Below, in pieces: positions 7,860 to 14,317 of a stretch of 38,882 nucleotides of DNA; the stretch's first letter is position 1, and each line of letters starts with the position of its first letter. Below the pieces are notes generated by a model, which was not told the DNA's origin, did not search any database, and saw only the letters and a program-made list of their open reading frames with translations. Source of the stretch: Candidatus Olsenella pullistercoris (lineage in GTDB: Bacteria; Actinomycetota; Coriobacteriia; Coriobacteriales; Atopobiaceae); NCBI GenBank assembly GCA_019116525.1, contig DXBM01000072.1, forward strand, positions 1 through 38,882. The letters are read 5' to 3'. A program made the translations under genes and the position numbers.

Positions 7860-8176
7860 CAGCGGTCACCCCCCTGGTCTCCAAGGATGGACGGCACGCG
7901 GAAGCTGCGGCCGCGGCTCGAGCCGGCGTTGGAGAGCGCAACGTCAACGGGCAGTGCGCGAACCTCGACGTCCGGCACGTCATCGGCCATGACGTTGGAG
8001 AGATCGCCGATGGGGTGGAACGTGGGCTCCACGCCCTCGAGGTCGTACTGGCGAATGGGCTCGAGCAGCTCAACGGCCTCGTTCATGTACGCGGTCATCT
8101 CGTCGAGCTCCTCCTCGGTGAGGGCGATGCGCGCGTAGTCGGCGATGTCGCGCACGTCTTCTCTGGTAAGGGGCAT
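7859..8176 (-). CDS. gatC: Asp-tRNA(Asn)/Glu-tRNA(Gln) amidotransferase subunit C
   Basis: GatC is the small clamp subunit that stabilises GatA-GatB. The 105-residue protein starts MPLTREDVRDIADYARIALTEEE and ends with the family's conserved C-terminal segment (LRPD-like region replaced by VRALPVDVALSNAGSSRG, then FRVPSIL). I place the start at the ATG at 8176, which has AGGAG seven bases upstream. Longer readings upstream lack family similarity. It is the first gene of the gatCAB operon. A possible -10 (TAGAAT on the minus strand, 8208-8213) lies about 30 bp upstream, without a clear -35. Confidence 0.95.
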   Translation of the reverse strand: MPLTREDVRDIADYARIALTEEELDEMTAYMNEAVELLEPIRQYDLEGVEPTFHPIGDLSNVMADDVPDVEVRALPVDVALSNAGSSRGRSFRVPSILGDQGGDR

Positions 8177-8298
8177 GCTCACTCCTGTCCTGTGTCTGAC
8201 GCTGCCCATTCTACGACAGGGCCCGCGCAAGGCGCTCGCGCCGCCCTCGGGCGAGACGAGCGCGCAACAATGGCGTGAGAGGCGGCTAATCCGGGAGC

Positions 8299-8454
8299 AA
8301 CTGGCGCAAACTGCCCGAAGTGTGTGACTGAGCGCGCGCAAGCACGGCGAGGCAGGCGGGGAGCACGCAAAGGACCAGTTGGCAAGGAACGCAAAAGGCG
8401 CCGTTGCAAGAACACCGCGCCAGAGCCGTTCACTTCGGCCAATGAGCGCCAGTT
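8299..8454. repeat. Intergenic bipartite inverted repeat
   Basis: In the roughly 450-bp region between gatC and the symporter gene, two 24-nt arms face each other (8299-8322 and 8431-8454). Their outer and inner blocks are perfect (AACTGGCGC and CCGAAGTG); four mismatches fall between the blocks. The 108-nt middle holds a further partial unit, CCAGTTGGC. No coding potential is seen in 8177-8560. The element may be a degenerate mobile repeat or a regulatory structure. Confidence 0.45.
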
Positions 8455-8579
8455 CGATCCGTTTCAGCCTCCCCAGCCCCAAACCTTACGAAAGCGAAAG
8501 CCAGGCGTAAGGGGCTTCGATGGCTCTTGACGGCGCCGGCTGCGAGTATTCAGTCAGCAGTCACAGAAGGGAGCCAGCC

Positions 8580-8675
8580 ATGAAGAAGATCATGTTCATC
8601 GCGTTCGTGGTGATCGCCGGCCTGGCCGTCATCCTCGACGACGGTCGGGCTCGCCCGAACCGTCGCCGCCACTAG
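8580..8675 (+). CDS. Possible 31-residue single-helix membrane peptide
   Basis: A short frame starts at ATG 8580 after AGAAGGGAG, at good ribosome-site spacing. It encodes MKKIMFIAFVVIAGLAVILD followed by a basic tail rich in Arg and ending RRRH. The layout, two lysines, one hydrophobic helix and a positively charged tail, is typical of small membrane proteins. TTGACG at 8525-8530 and TATTCA a little downstream suggest a promoter, though the spacer is only 14. The last ~47 bp overlap the 3' end of the convergent symporter gene. No family is recognised. Chance cannot be excluded at this length; the ribosome site and amino acid make-up are the main support. Confidence 0.45.
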   Translation: MKKIMFIAFVVIAGLAVILDDGRARPNRRRH

Positions 8676-9645
8676 GCGAGCGCCCCGTCCCCTCGCCTTT
8701 GCCCGGGGCGTCAAGGCGGCTCAGCAGCGAGCCTGCGCACGCGGCGAGCACCTGCTGAAAGAGGGTGCCAATGACCACGGGAAACATCACCTCGCCGGGA
8801 AAGTACTCCCCCGCGAGAACCGCCCCGGCAGAGATGTTGCGCATCCCGCAGAGGTACGTCATCGAGACCACCTGCTCACGCGGCCGGCGCAGGAGCCGCG
8901 CGACAACAAAGCCCCACGCGTAGCCAGATGCCGCGAAGACGCCGATGAAGGCAGTCACCGCCACGAGCATGGGCGTGAGGCTGCGCACGTAGGGGGCGAC
9001 CCCCGTGCTGTTGGTGAGCACCACGAGCACGAGCGCGATCTTCGCTGCGGGAGCGATCGCCGGAGAGAGCTCGCGGCCCGCCCGACCGCGCGTGAGGTCG
9101 TTGGCCGCCGTGCCCGCGAGCGCCGGCAGGGCAACGGAGACGAGCATCTCCCCCATCATGCGCGCCGCGTCCACCTCTACCGCCTGGCCGAGAAGAACGT
9201 GCAGCGTGAGGGGTATGGAAAAGGGTGCCGCCACCGTGGAGACCAGAATCGTGGCGAGCGAGAGGGCCGGGTCGCCGCCCTGCATGTTGGTCCACATCGC
9301 CGCCACCACCGCCACCGGCACGCAGTACTCCAGCACAATGCCGCAGACGAGGTTGGGGTCGGCGCCGAAGAGCAGCGTGCCGAGCGCGCAGGCAAGCACG
9401 GGCATCCCGACAGACGCCACCGCGAGCGAGGCGAGCATCGGCGCCGGACGGCGCAGCACGAGCGCCACGTTGCCAAACGTGTTGGAGAGCGCGCTCTGAA
9501 ACGTCATGAACGCAAAGCACGGTATCACGAGCGGCTTCATGACCGAGAGCTGATCGGGGAACAGCACCCCGAGCACCACGCAGGCAGGCGAGATGAACGC
9601 CATGTGCGTTCCGATAAAGGCCCCAACTGACTTCCATGCGTCCAT
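8629..9645 (-). CDS. Bile acid:sodium symporter family (BASS/SBF) transporter
   Basis: The 338-residue protein has nine to ten membrane helices. It resembles the SBF-like fold: the N-terminal FISPACVVLGVLFPDQL, GIVLEYCVPVAVVAAMWT in the middle, and the conserved unwound-helix motif YLCGMRNISAGAVLAGEYF near residue 275. Family members move bile acids, pantoate, pyruvate or other organic anions with sodium. The C-terminal ~25 residues are hydrophilic (rich in Gly, Ser, Asp, Arg) and overlap the small plus-strand frame at 8580. The substrate cannot be read from context. The gene stands alone, 87 bp from the rsmI stop. Confidence 0.85.
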   Translation of the reverse strand: MDAWKSVGAFIGTHMAFISPACVVLGVLFPDQLSVMKPLVIPCFAFMTFQSALSNTFGNVALVLRRPAPMLASLAVASVGMPVLACALGTLLFGADPNLVCGIVLEYCVPVAVVAAMWTNMQGGDPALSLATILVSTVAAPFSIPLTLHVLLGQAVEVDAARMMGEMLVSVALPALAGTAANDLTRGRAGRELSPAIAPAAKIALVLVVLTNSTGVAPYVRSLTPMLVAVTAFIGVFAASGYAWGFVVARLLRRPREQVVSMTYLCGMRNISAGAVLAGEYFPGEVMFPVVIGTLFQQVLAACAGSLLSRLDAPGKGEGTGRSPSGGDGSGEPDRRRG

Positions 9646-9732
9646 GTGCGAGCGCCCTCCCCCGTGCCTCGCCCATCCTAGTGCGCGGAGGGCACGGCGG
9701 GCGGTCGCGTAACGCGCGCGAAAAGACCGCGC

Positions 9733-10587
9733 TCAGCGCGCGGCGGCAACCACAGCGTCGTAGGCCTCGGCGCGCGGGAGGCCAAACTCGCGGGCAAGGC
9801 GCTTGGCGAGCGCGCTCTTTGGCTCCCCGGCCGCAAGCCCGGAGGCGATCTCCTCCTCGAGCGTGCGCGCGGGCCCCGCGGCGGCGCGCCGGAGGCGCTC
9901 GAGCTCGTCCGCGTCCGGCGCCGCTATCACGATCACGCACTCGCCGCGCACCTCGCCGCGCTCGGCGACGATGCGCGCCAGCTCGGCAGCCTCGCCGCGC
10001 ACGACCTCCTCGTGAAGCTTGGTGAGCTCGCGCACGAGCGCCACGCGACGCCCGGCGAGCACCTCGGCGACGTTGGCGAGCGTCTCGGCAACGCGGCGCG
10101 GGCTCTCGTAGATCACGAGCGCGCCGGGGACGGGCGCCAGCTCCCGCAGGCGCGCGAGCTGCTGCGCGCGCCTGCGCGGCAGGAACCCCTCGAAGAAGAA
10201 GTGGTCGCTCGCAAGGCCCGAGGCAACGAGCGCGCAGGTCACGGCGCTCGGCCCTGGCACCACCTCCACAGGGAGCCCGGCGTCGAGCGCGGCGTCCACG
10301 AGCCGCTGTCCGGGGTCGCTCACGCCCGGCATGCCCGCGTCGGAGACGAACGCGACGCGCTCGCCGGCGGCAATGCGCTCGAGCACGCCGGCGACCTTCT
10401 CGGCCATGACGTTCTCGTCGCAGCGCTCGAGGCGAACGTGCAGGTCAAATGCGGACATGAGCTTGCCGGTGACGCGCGTGTCCTCGCAGAGCACGAGGTC
10501 CGCCTCACCGAGCGTTCGAAGGGAGCGCGGCGAGGCGTCACCAAGGTTTCCTATGGGCGTGCCGACAACGCTGAGGATGCCCGGCAT
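9733..10587 (-). CDS. rsmI: 16S rRNA (cytidine-1402 2'-O) methyltransferase
   Basis: RsmI uses SAM to 2'-O-methylate C1402 in the decoding centre of 16S rRNA. The 284-residue tetrapyrrole-methylase-fold protein shows VVGTPIGNLGD at the N-terminus, CEDTR, the SAM-site SDAGMPGVSDPG, GPSAVTCALVASGL, FFFEGFLPR and YESPRRV, in the usual order. The C-terminal segment (KSALAKRLAREFGLPRAEAYD) is also typical. The start is the ATG at 10587, which shares its A with the stop of the upstream GH5-like gene (TGATG), so the two are translationally coupled. Confidence 0.96.
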   Translation of the reverse strand: MPGILSVVGTPIGNLGDASPRSLRTLGEADLVLCEDTRVTGKLMSAFDLHVRLERCDENVMAEKVAGVLERIAAGERVAFVSDAGMPGVSDPGQRLVDAALDAGLPVEVVPGPSAVTCALVASGLASDHFFFEGFLPRRRAQQLARLRELAPVPGALVIYESPRRVAETLANVAEVLAGRRVALVRELTKLHEEVVRGEAAELARIVAERGEVRGECVIVIAAPDADELERLRRAAAGPARTLEEEIASGLAAGEPKSALAKRLAREFGLPRAEAYDAVVAAAR

Positions 10588-11630
10588 CAGACGATCATCC
10601 CGCGCTCGAAGGTGGCGAGCGCCACGCGAGCGTCCCAGCCGGCGAGCTTGCCGCTCGTCTTCCACGTGTTGAAGAACCACGCCGGGCACTTCTCGTACGT
10701 GCGAATCTGCTCGGAGGTGTAGACGCGCTCGAGGGCGATGCGCCCCTCGGGCGTCATCTGCGCGTCCGCGATGGGCAGCGACGACGACCACTTGCCGACC
10801 ATGACCTCCATGCCCGAGCGGCGCGCCTCCCTGAGCGTGCGCTCGTGGGAGGCCACGAGGCGCCGGACCCCCGACGGCCCGGAGACGTCAACGCGGGCGG
10901 CGGGGCGGTCGAGGTGGCAGTCGAGCCAGACGTTGCGGTAGTGGCGCTGGGCCATGAAGCGCCCCCAGCCCCCGGGCATGCCGCCGTCCGGCATGATGAC
11001 CACCGGCTCGTCCCCGGCGGCGCTGCGAACGAGCTCGTACGCCTCGCGGTAGTAGTTGCGCAGACGGTGCGCCGGCACGCCATCGGTGAGCGTGAGGCCG
11101 CGCCTGACCTGCGGGGAGACGTCGTCTGCCAGCTCGATGCCAAAGAAGCCGGCGCGCAGCGCGTAGCGCTTGGCGAGTGCGAAGACCACGTCGAGGATGC
11201 GCTCGCGCGGGACGTGGCAGTCTGCGAGGTCGGGCGCCATGCCGCTGCCGGAGCTGGGGCCGCCGAGGTTCATGGCAAGGGCGAAGACGACCTTGAGGCC
11301 AATCTCCTCAGCCCACTCGAGCGCCGTGTCAACCAGCTCGATGCAGCCTTGGTAGGGCCCGGGCTCCGGTCCGCTCTCGCCGTAGACGTACCACGGCACC
11401 GGAAGGCGCACCGCGTTGAACCCGCGCGCGGCGATCCGCACAAAGTCGTCCTTGGTCATGAAGCTCGCACGGTGGTTGCGCACGATCTCCGCGTAGCGCC
11501 GCTCGCCGACGGTCATCATCAGCGACTCCTCGTCGAGCGCGCCCGCCTCGGCAAAGAGCTCGGGCGTGACCCATGACTCAAGCGTGAGCCACCCCGTCAG
11601 GTTGACCCCGTGCAGCGCAAGCTCGGCCAT
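10587..11630 (-). CDS. GH5-like protein lacking both catalytic glutamates
   Basis: The fold is clearly glycoside hydrolase family 5 of the exo-beta-1,3-glucanase type. It opens GVNLTGWLTLESWVTPELF (residues 8-26) and has RIAARGFNAVRLPVPWYVYG at 65-84. The key sites are altered. The acid/base motif, normally GIELLNEP, reads GIELADDV, putting Asp at 170. The nucleophile motif, normally VGEWS, reads VGKWS, putting Lys280 in place of Glu. The substrate-site LHGxPGSQNG is MNLGGPSSGSG. The 347-residue protein has no signal peptide, so it is cytoplasmic. The ATG at 11630 follows GGAGG. It forms a coupled pair with rsmI. A binding or scaffold role is more likely than hydrolysis; this is inference. 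Confidence 0.8.
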   Translation of the reverse strand: MAELALHGVNLTGWLTLESWVTPELFAEAGALDEESLMMTVGERRYAEIVRNHRASFMTKDDFVRIAARGFNAVRLPVPWYVYGESGPEPGPYQGCIELVDTALEWAEEIGLKVVFALAMNLGGPSSGSGMAPDLADCHVPRERILDVVFALAKRYALRAGFFGIELADDVSPQVRRGLTLTDGVPAHRLRNYYREAYELVRSAAGDEPVVIMPDGGMPGGWGRFMAQRHYRNVWLDCHLDRPAARVDVSGPSGVRRLVASHERTLREARRSGMEVMVGKWSSSLPIADAQMTPEGRIALERVYTSEQIRTYEKCPAWFFNTWKTSGKLAGWDARVALATFERGMIV

Positions 11631-11660
11631 GACGCACCTCCGCCCCTGAAAGCTTCCCTA

Positions 11661-11672
11661 GTCTGAGTATAG
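11661..11672 (-). promoter_or_regulatory. Likely -10 region for the GH5-like gene
   Basis: On the minus strand this reads CTATACTCAGAC, containing the good -10 hexamer TATACT about 35 bp before the start at 11630. The same 12 bases occur at 31364-31375 before the aspartate aminotransferase. No convincing -35 is seen at either place. Confidence 0.4.
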
Positions 11673-11780
11673 CCACGGCACCGGACAATAATGCCCGCGA
11701 GAAAAACAAGAGGGCGGGCGGCGGGCGGGACCAGACGGGCGGCAGGCGGGCGGAGCGGCGGGACGTGATCCCACGGCCTG

Positions 11781-11807
11781 CCCCACCTGTACCTGGTACA
11801 AATGGGA
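11781..11807. repeat. 27-bp palindromic element, copy 1
   Basis: This copy has two 13-bp arms around one central base; the family consensus arm is CCCCACTTGTACC. Here the left arm reads CCCCACCTGTACC and the right arm ends AAATGGGA, so it is the most diverged copy. It lies in the 252-bp gap between the GH5-like gene and queD, with copy 2 starting 40 bp later. The gap also holds a G/C-rich run with repeated GGGCGG and no gene. Confidence 0.8.
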
Positions 11808-11820
11808 CGACACGGTGTTG

Positions 11821-11847
11821 CCCCACTTGTACCTGGTACAGGTGGGG
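11821..11847. repeat. 27-bp palindromic element, copy 2
   Basis: CCCCACTTGTACC, a central T and GGTACAGGTGGGG form this copy, with one arm mismatch. It is preceded by CACGGTGTTG, which recurs as CACCGTGTTG before copy 4 at 36773. The repeated unit is therefore about 40 bp long. CAGGTGGGGC appears again just downstream at 11853, a further half-unit. Confidence 0.85.
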
Positions 11848-11882
11848 CAGTGCAGGTGGGGCGGGTGAGGCAGGGAGCGCGG

Positions 11883-12305
11883 CTAGTCAGCGAGGTAGGT
11901 CGCGCAGTTGAGCGGGGTCTCGTAGACGTCCACGCGCGCGCAGGGAAGGCCGCGATCGCACAGGCGACCGCAGAGGTGACGCGCGAGGTTCTCGGCGGTA
12001 GTGCGGAACGGCAGCACCGTGAGCGAGAAGCCCTCGCCCTCAAGCGCCGCCACGGTGGCAGGCGCGAGCGTGCCCTCCTCCACGAGGAAGGTGTGGTCGA
12101 GCGCGTCGCACTCCTCGCGGACCGCACGCTTGAAGGCGCCGAAGTCCATCACCATGTCACGCTCCGTGCCCTTCTCGCCCAGAGCGTCAGTGCGCAGGTA
12201 GCACACGGCACGCCAGCGGTGCCCGTGCAGGTTCTCGCACTTGCCGTGGTAGTCGGCGAGGAAGTGGGCGGAGTCAAAGTGCCACTCGGTCTTGAGCTCG
12301 TACAT
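11883..12305 (-). CDS. queD: 6-carboxy-tetrahydropterin synthase (QueD family)
   Basis: QueD makes 6-carboxy-5,6,7,8-tetrahydropterin from dihydroneopterin triphosphate, the second step towards queuosine and other deazapurines. The 140-residue protein has the zinc histidines His14, His27 and His29 (FDSAHFL and NLHGHRW) and the catalytic Cys23 in GKCENLHGH. It also has the DALDHTFL segment and a C-terminal VYETPLNCATY in place of the usual E-T-x-x-x-x-A-x-Y motif. The start follows AAGGAGG. No other queuosine genes are in the window, so the pathway may be completed elsewhere. A 6-pyruvoyl-tetrahydropterin synthase role is the alternative. Confidence 0.92.
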   Translation of the reverse strand: MYELKTEWHFDSAHFLADYHGKCENLHGHRWRAVCYLRTDALGEKGTERDMVMDFGAFKRAVREECDALDHTFLVEEGTLAPATVAALEGEGFSLTVLPFRTTAENLARHLCGRLCDRGLPCARVDVYETPLNCATYLAD

Positions 12306-12386
12306 GGTCCTCCTTGCGCGGGACGGTCATGGCCCTTCATGGTAGCGCTTGCAAGCGGCCACTAGGAGTCGTGCCCACCACGTGCC

Positions 12387-12812
12387 TCATCTGCGGGCAA
12401 GCAAATCACAGAGCCCGGCGGCGTCGATCTTCTCAAAGCGCGCCCCAGAGAATGCCGGGGCATCGCGCGTGAGGAGGTACGCGCACTCCGCAAGCTCGGC
12501 GGCCGCGCGCACGATACTGTCCTCGAAGTCGGGCTCGTCGGAGTCAAGGGCCGCGTCAATGACCTGCGTCGTAAGGTTGAGAGGCACGAACATGCGACGC
12601 AGCTCGCGAATCGCCTCGCGCGCGGCTGCCTCGTCCCCGTAGTGGCGACAGTAAACGTAGTACACGTCCTTAAGCGATGAGGAGAGGATGCAGCCTTCAA
12701 CGTCATCGGCCACGAGCAACGAGCGCACTGCCGAAACGGTCTTCCCGTGAGCCGGACGGCTCGCCGACACAAGATCTATCAGCACGTTGGTGTCAATCAG
12801 GACCCTAGTCAT
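12387..12812 (-). CDS. PIN-domain toxin (VapC-like)
   Basis: The 141-residue PIN-domain protein is a probable RNase toxin. It starts MTRVLIDTNVLIDLVSAS with the first catalytic Asp (Asp7). A second acidic cluster lies in DSDEPDFEDSIVRAAAE, and a later Asp in YLLTRDAPAFSG. The start at 12812 lies inside the upstream antitoxin gene (8-bp overlap), the usual arrangement for a type II toxin-antitoxin pair. Upstream residues in the same frame belong to the antitoxin region and are not similar to PIN proteins. Confidence 0.88.
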   Translation of the reverse strand: MTRVLIDTNVLIDLVSASRPAHGKTVSAVRSLLVADDVEGCILSSSLKDVYYVYCRHYGDEAAAREAIRELRRMFVPLNLTTQVIDAALDSDEPDFEDSIVRAAAELAECAYLLTRDAPAFSGARFEKIDAAGLCDLLARR

Positions 12813-13077
12813 GGCGCGTTCCGACCAAGGCTCGATCAGCCGCGCGCGAATCGTCCTCCCAAGGCATCTCAGGCTGGTCTGCCACAAGGGTCATGAGCTG
12901 CTCGAATGCTTGGCGGCGCGATTCTTTGCCGCTCCGCTCGGCTCGAATCACGAGCGTGCCCTCGCCAACGTACTCAATGCTCACCTTGTTGCCTACGAGA
13001 AATGCCTCGTCGCAAATGCTGACCGGGATGAAGATGGCACGGCTGTTTCCAACTTTGGATATGGTGGCGGATGGCAC
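12805..13077 (-). CDS. AbrB/MazE-type antitoxin
   Basis: The 90-residue protein has an N-terminal swapped-hairpin AbrB domain (SATISKVGNSRAIFIPVSIC, then GNKVSIEYVGEGTLVIRAE). A helical, acidic C-terminal half (FEQLMTLVADQPEMPWEDDS) probably wraps the toxin. The start is a GTG at 13077 with GGGGAGGGG just upstream. It precedes and overlaps the PIN toxin. It probably represses its own promoter through the palindrome at 13115-13124, as antitoxins of this class do. Confidence 0.88.
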   Translation of the reverse strand: MPSATISKVGNSRAIFIPVSICDEAFLVGNKVSIEYVGEGTLVIRAERSGKESRRQAFEQLMTLVADQPEMPWEDDSRAADRALVGTRHD

Positions 13078-13106
13078 GGCCCCTCCCCTCGACGTTACTT
13101 TTGGTT

Positions 13107-13124
13107 AGTATAACCGTTATAACG
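13107..13124 (-). promoter_or_regulatory. Toxin-antitoxin promoter with AT-rich palindrome
   Basis: On the minus strand TATACT (13107-13112) is a good -10 element about 30 bp before the GTG. Immediately upstream is the perfect palindrome CGTTATAACG (13115-13124), flanked by further TATAA-type boxes. The AT-rich patch contrasts with the GC-rich surroundings. It is the probable antitoxin binding site. Confidence 0.55.
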
Positions 13125-13168
13125 ACGTTTATACCGTCCCCAAGGAAGAGGAGGGCCTCGCCTCGCGC

Positions 13169-14203
13169 CTACGGGCGCGCGAGGTCGCGCACGCTCGAGC
13201 CCACCACGAGCTCGGGCGCCACGATCGAGAGCTCGGGCTCCCCCGCCTCGCCGTGAACCCTCATCATGAGCAGGTCGAACGCACGCCGGGCGAGCTCGCC
13301 CACGTCCTGCTGGACGGCCGTGATGCCAGGCAGGTAGAGGACGGACGCCTCGTTGCGGTCAAAGCTCACCACCGAGACGTCCTGCGGCACGCGCACGCCC
13401 AGCTCGGCGAGGCGGTTCATCACGCCCGCCGTGATGAGGTCGCTCGTCGAGAAGATCGCCGTGACCCCCTCCTCTATCAGCTCGCCCACCTTGCGGTAGC
13501 CGCTGTCGGAGTGGTAGTCACACTCGCGGACCAGCTCGGGAAGCACCGGCACGCCGCGCTCCTCGAGCGCGTTCTCGTAGCCGTAGAGGCGCAGGCGCCC
13601 GTTCTGGGAGTGGGCCGTCCTCGCCAGGCAGCCGATCCGCGTGTGTCCGTGGTCGAGCAGGTAGGCAACCGCCTGATGCGCGCCGTACTCGTTGTCCACG
13701 AAGACCTTGTCGCACTCGATGTCCTCGATCACGCGGTCCACCATCACGTACGGAACGGAGAGCTCGGTGAGAACGCGACGCAGGTCAGCGCCATCGGCAG
13801 ACTCGTCGAGAATCTCGTCGCTCGGCACGAAGACGATGCCGTCCACACCGCGCGACTCAAGGCGCTGCAGCTGCTCGCAGTCGTAGTCGCTGCGGTCGTC
13901 CGAGTTGGTGATGAAAAGGCCGTAGCCCGCCTCGCGACAGGCCTCCTCAAGGCGCTTGGCCAGAGACGAGAAGAACGGGTTCTCGATGTCGGGCACGATG
14001 AGCCCGATGGTGTTGGAGCGGCGCATCGCGAGCCCGCGCGCAACCTCGTTGGCGCGGTAGTTGAGCCTGCGAGCCGCCTCGCGGATGCGCTCCTTGCTCT
14101 CCTCGGAGATGCGACACGGCCGATTGTTCAGGACCTGAGAGACCGCCGACTCGGAAAGCCCCACCTCGCGGGCGACGTCCTTGAGCGAGACCTTTCGCGC
14201 CAT
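13169..14203 (-). CDS. LacI-family transcriptional regulator
   Basis: The 344-residue protein has a standard LacI helix-turn-helix at 1-50 (VSLKDVAREVGLSESAVSQVLNNRP, then the hinge RLNYRANEVARGLAMRRS). The periplasmic-binding-protein-like core follows with IGLIVPDIENPFFSSLA, SRGVDGIVFVPSDE and VSVVSFDRNEASVL. The ATG at 14203 is chosen because the HTH begins there and AGAAGGGA precedes it. It lies downstream of the nucleoside operon but is separated from it by a terminator, and has its own -10 (TACAAT on the minus strand, 14233-14238). It probably represses that operon through the two 16-bp operators near 17700. A ribose-derived effector is likely but inferred. Confidence 0.92.
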   Translation of the reverse strand: MARKVSLKDVAREVGLSESAVSQVLNNRPCRISEESKERIREAARRLNYRANEVARGLAMRRSNTIGLIVPDIENPFFSSLAKRLEEACREAGYGLFITNSDDRSDYDCEQLQRLESRGVDGIVFVPSDEILDESADGADLRRVLTELSVPYVMVDRVIEDIECDKVFVDNEYGAHQAVAYLLDHGHTRIGCLARTAHSQNGRLRLYGYENALEERGVPVLPELVRECDYHSDSGYRKVGELIEEGVTAIFSTSDLITAGVMNRLAELGVRVPQDVSVVSFDRNEASVLYLPGITAVQQDVGELARRAFDLLMMRVHGEAGEPELSIVAPELVVGSSVRDLARP

Positions 14204-14245
14204 GCGTTCCCTTCTCGAGTTTGAATTGTCTAATTGTACGCGAAA

Positions 14246-14270
14246 GGCCCCCGCCCAAAGGACGGGGGCC
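14246..14270 (-). terminator. Terminator of the ribonucleoside operon
   Basis: An 11-bp GC-rich stem with a 3-nt loop (GGCCCCCGTCC, TTT, GGGCGGGGGCC on the minus strand) is followed by TTT. It sits between the permease stop at 14318 and the LacI-family gene. The T-run is short, so termination may be partial. Confidence 0.65.
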
Positions 14271-14317
14271 CGCTGGAAGGACCGTTGCACACAGGTGCAA
14301 CACGGGCGGCGCAGCTC

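Noticed and set aside
11781-11847. Ordinary operators for queD or the GH5-like gene
   Set aside because: The same palindrome also lies inside ecfA and ecfT coding sequence, so a local operator role does not explain the family.
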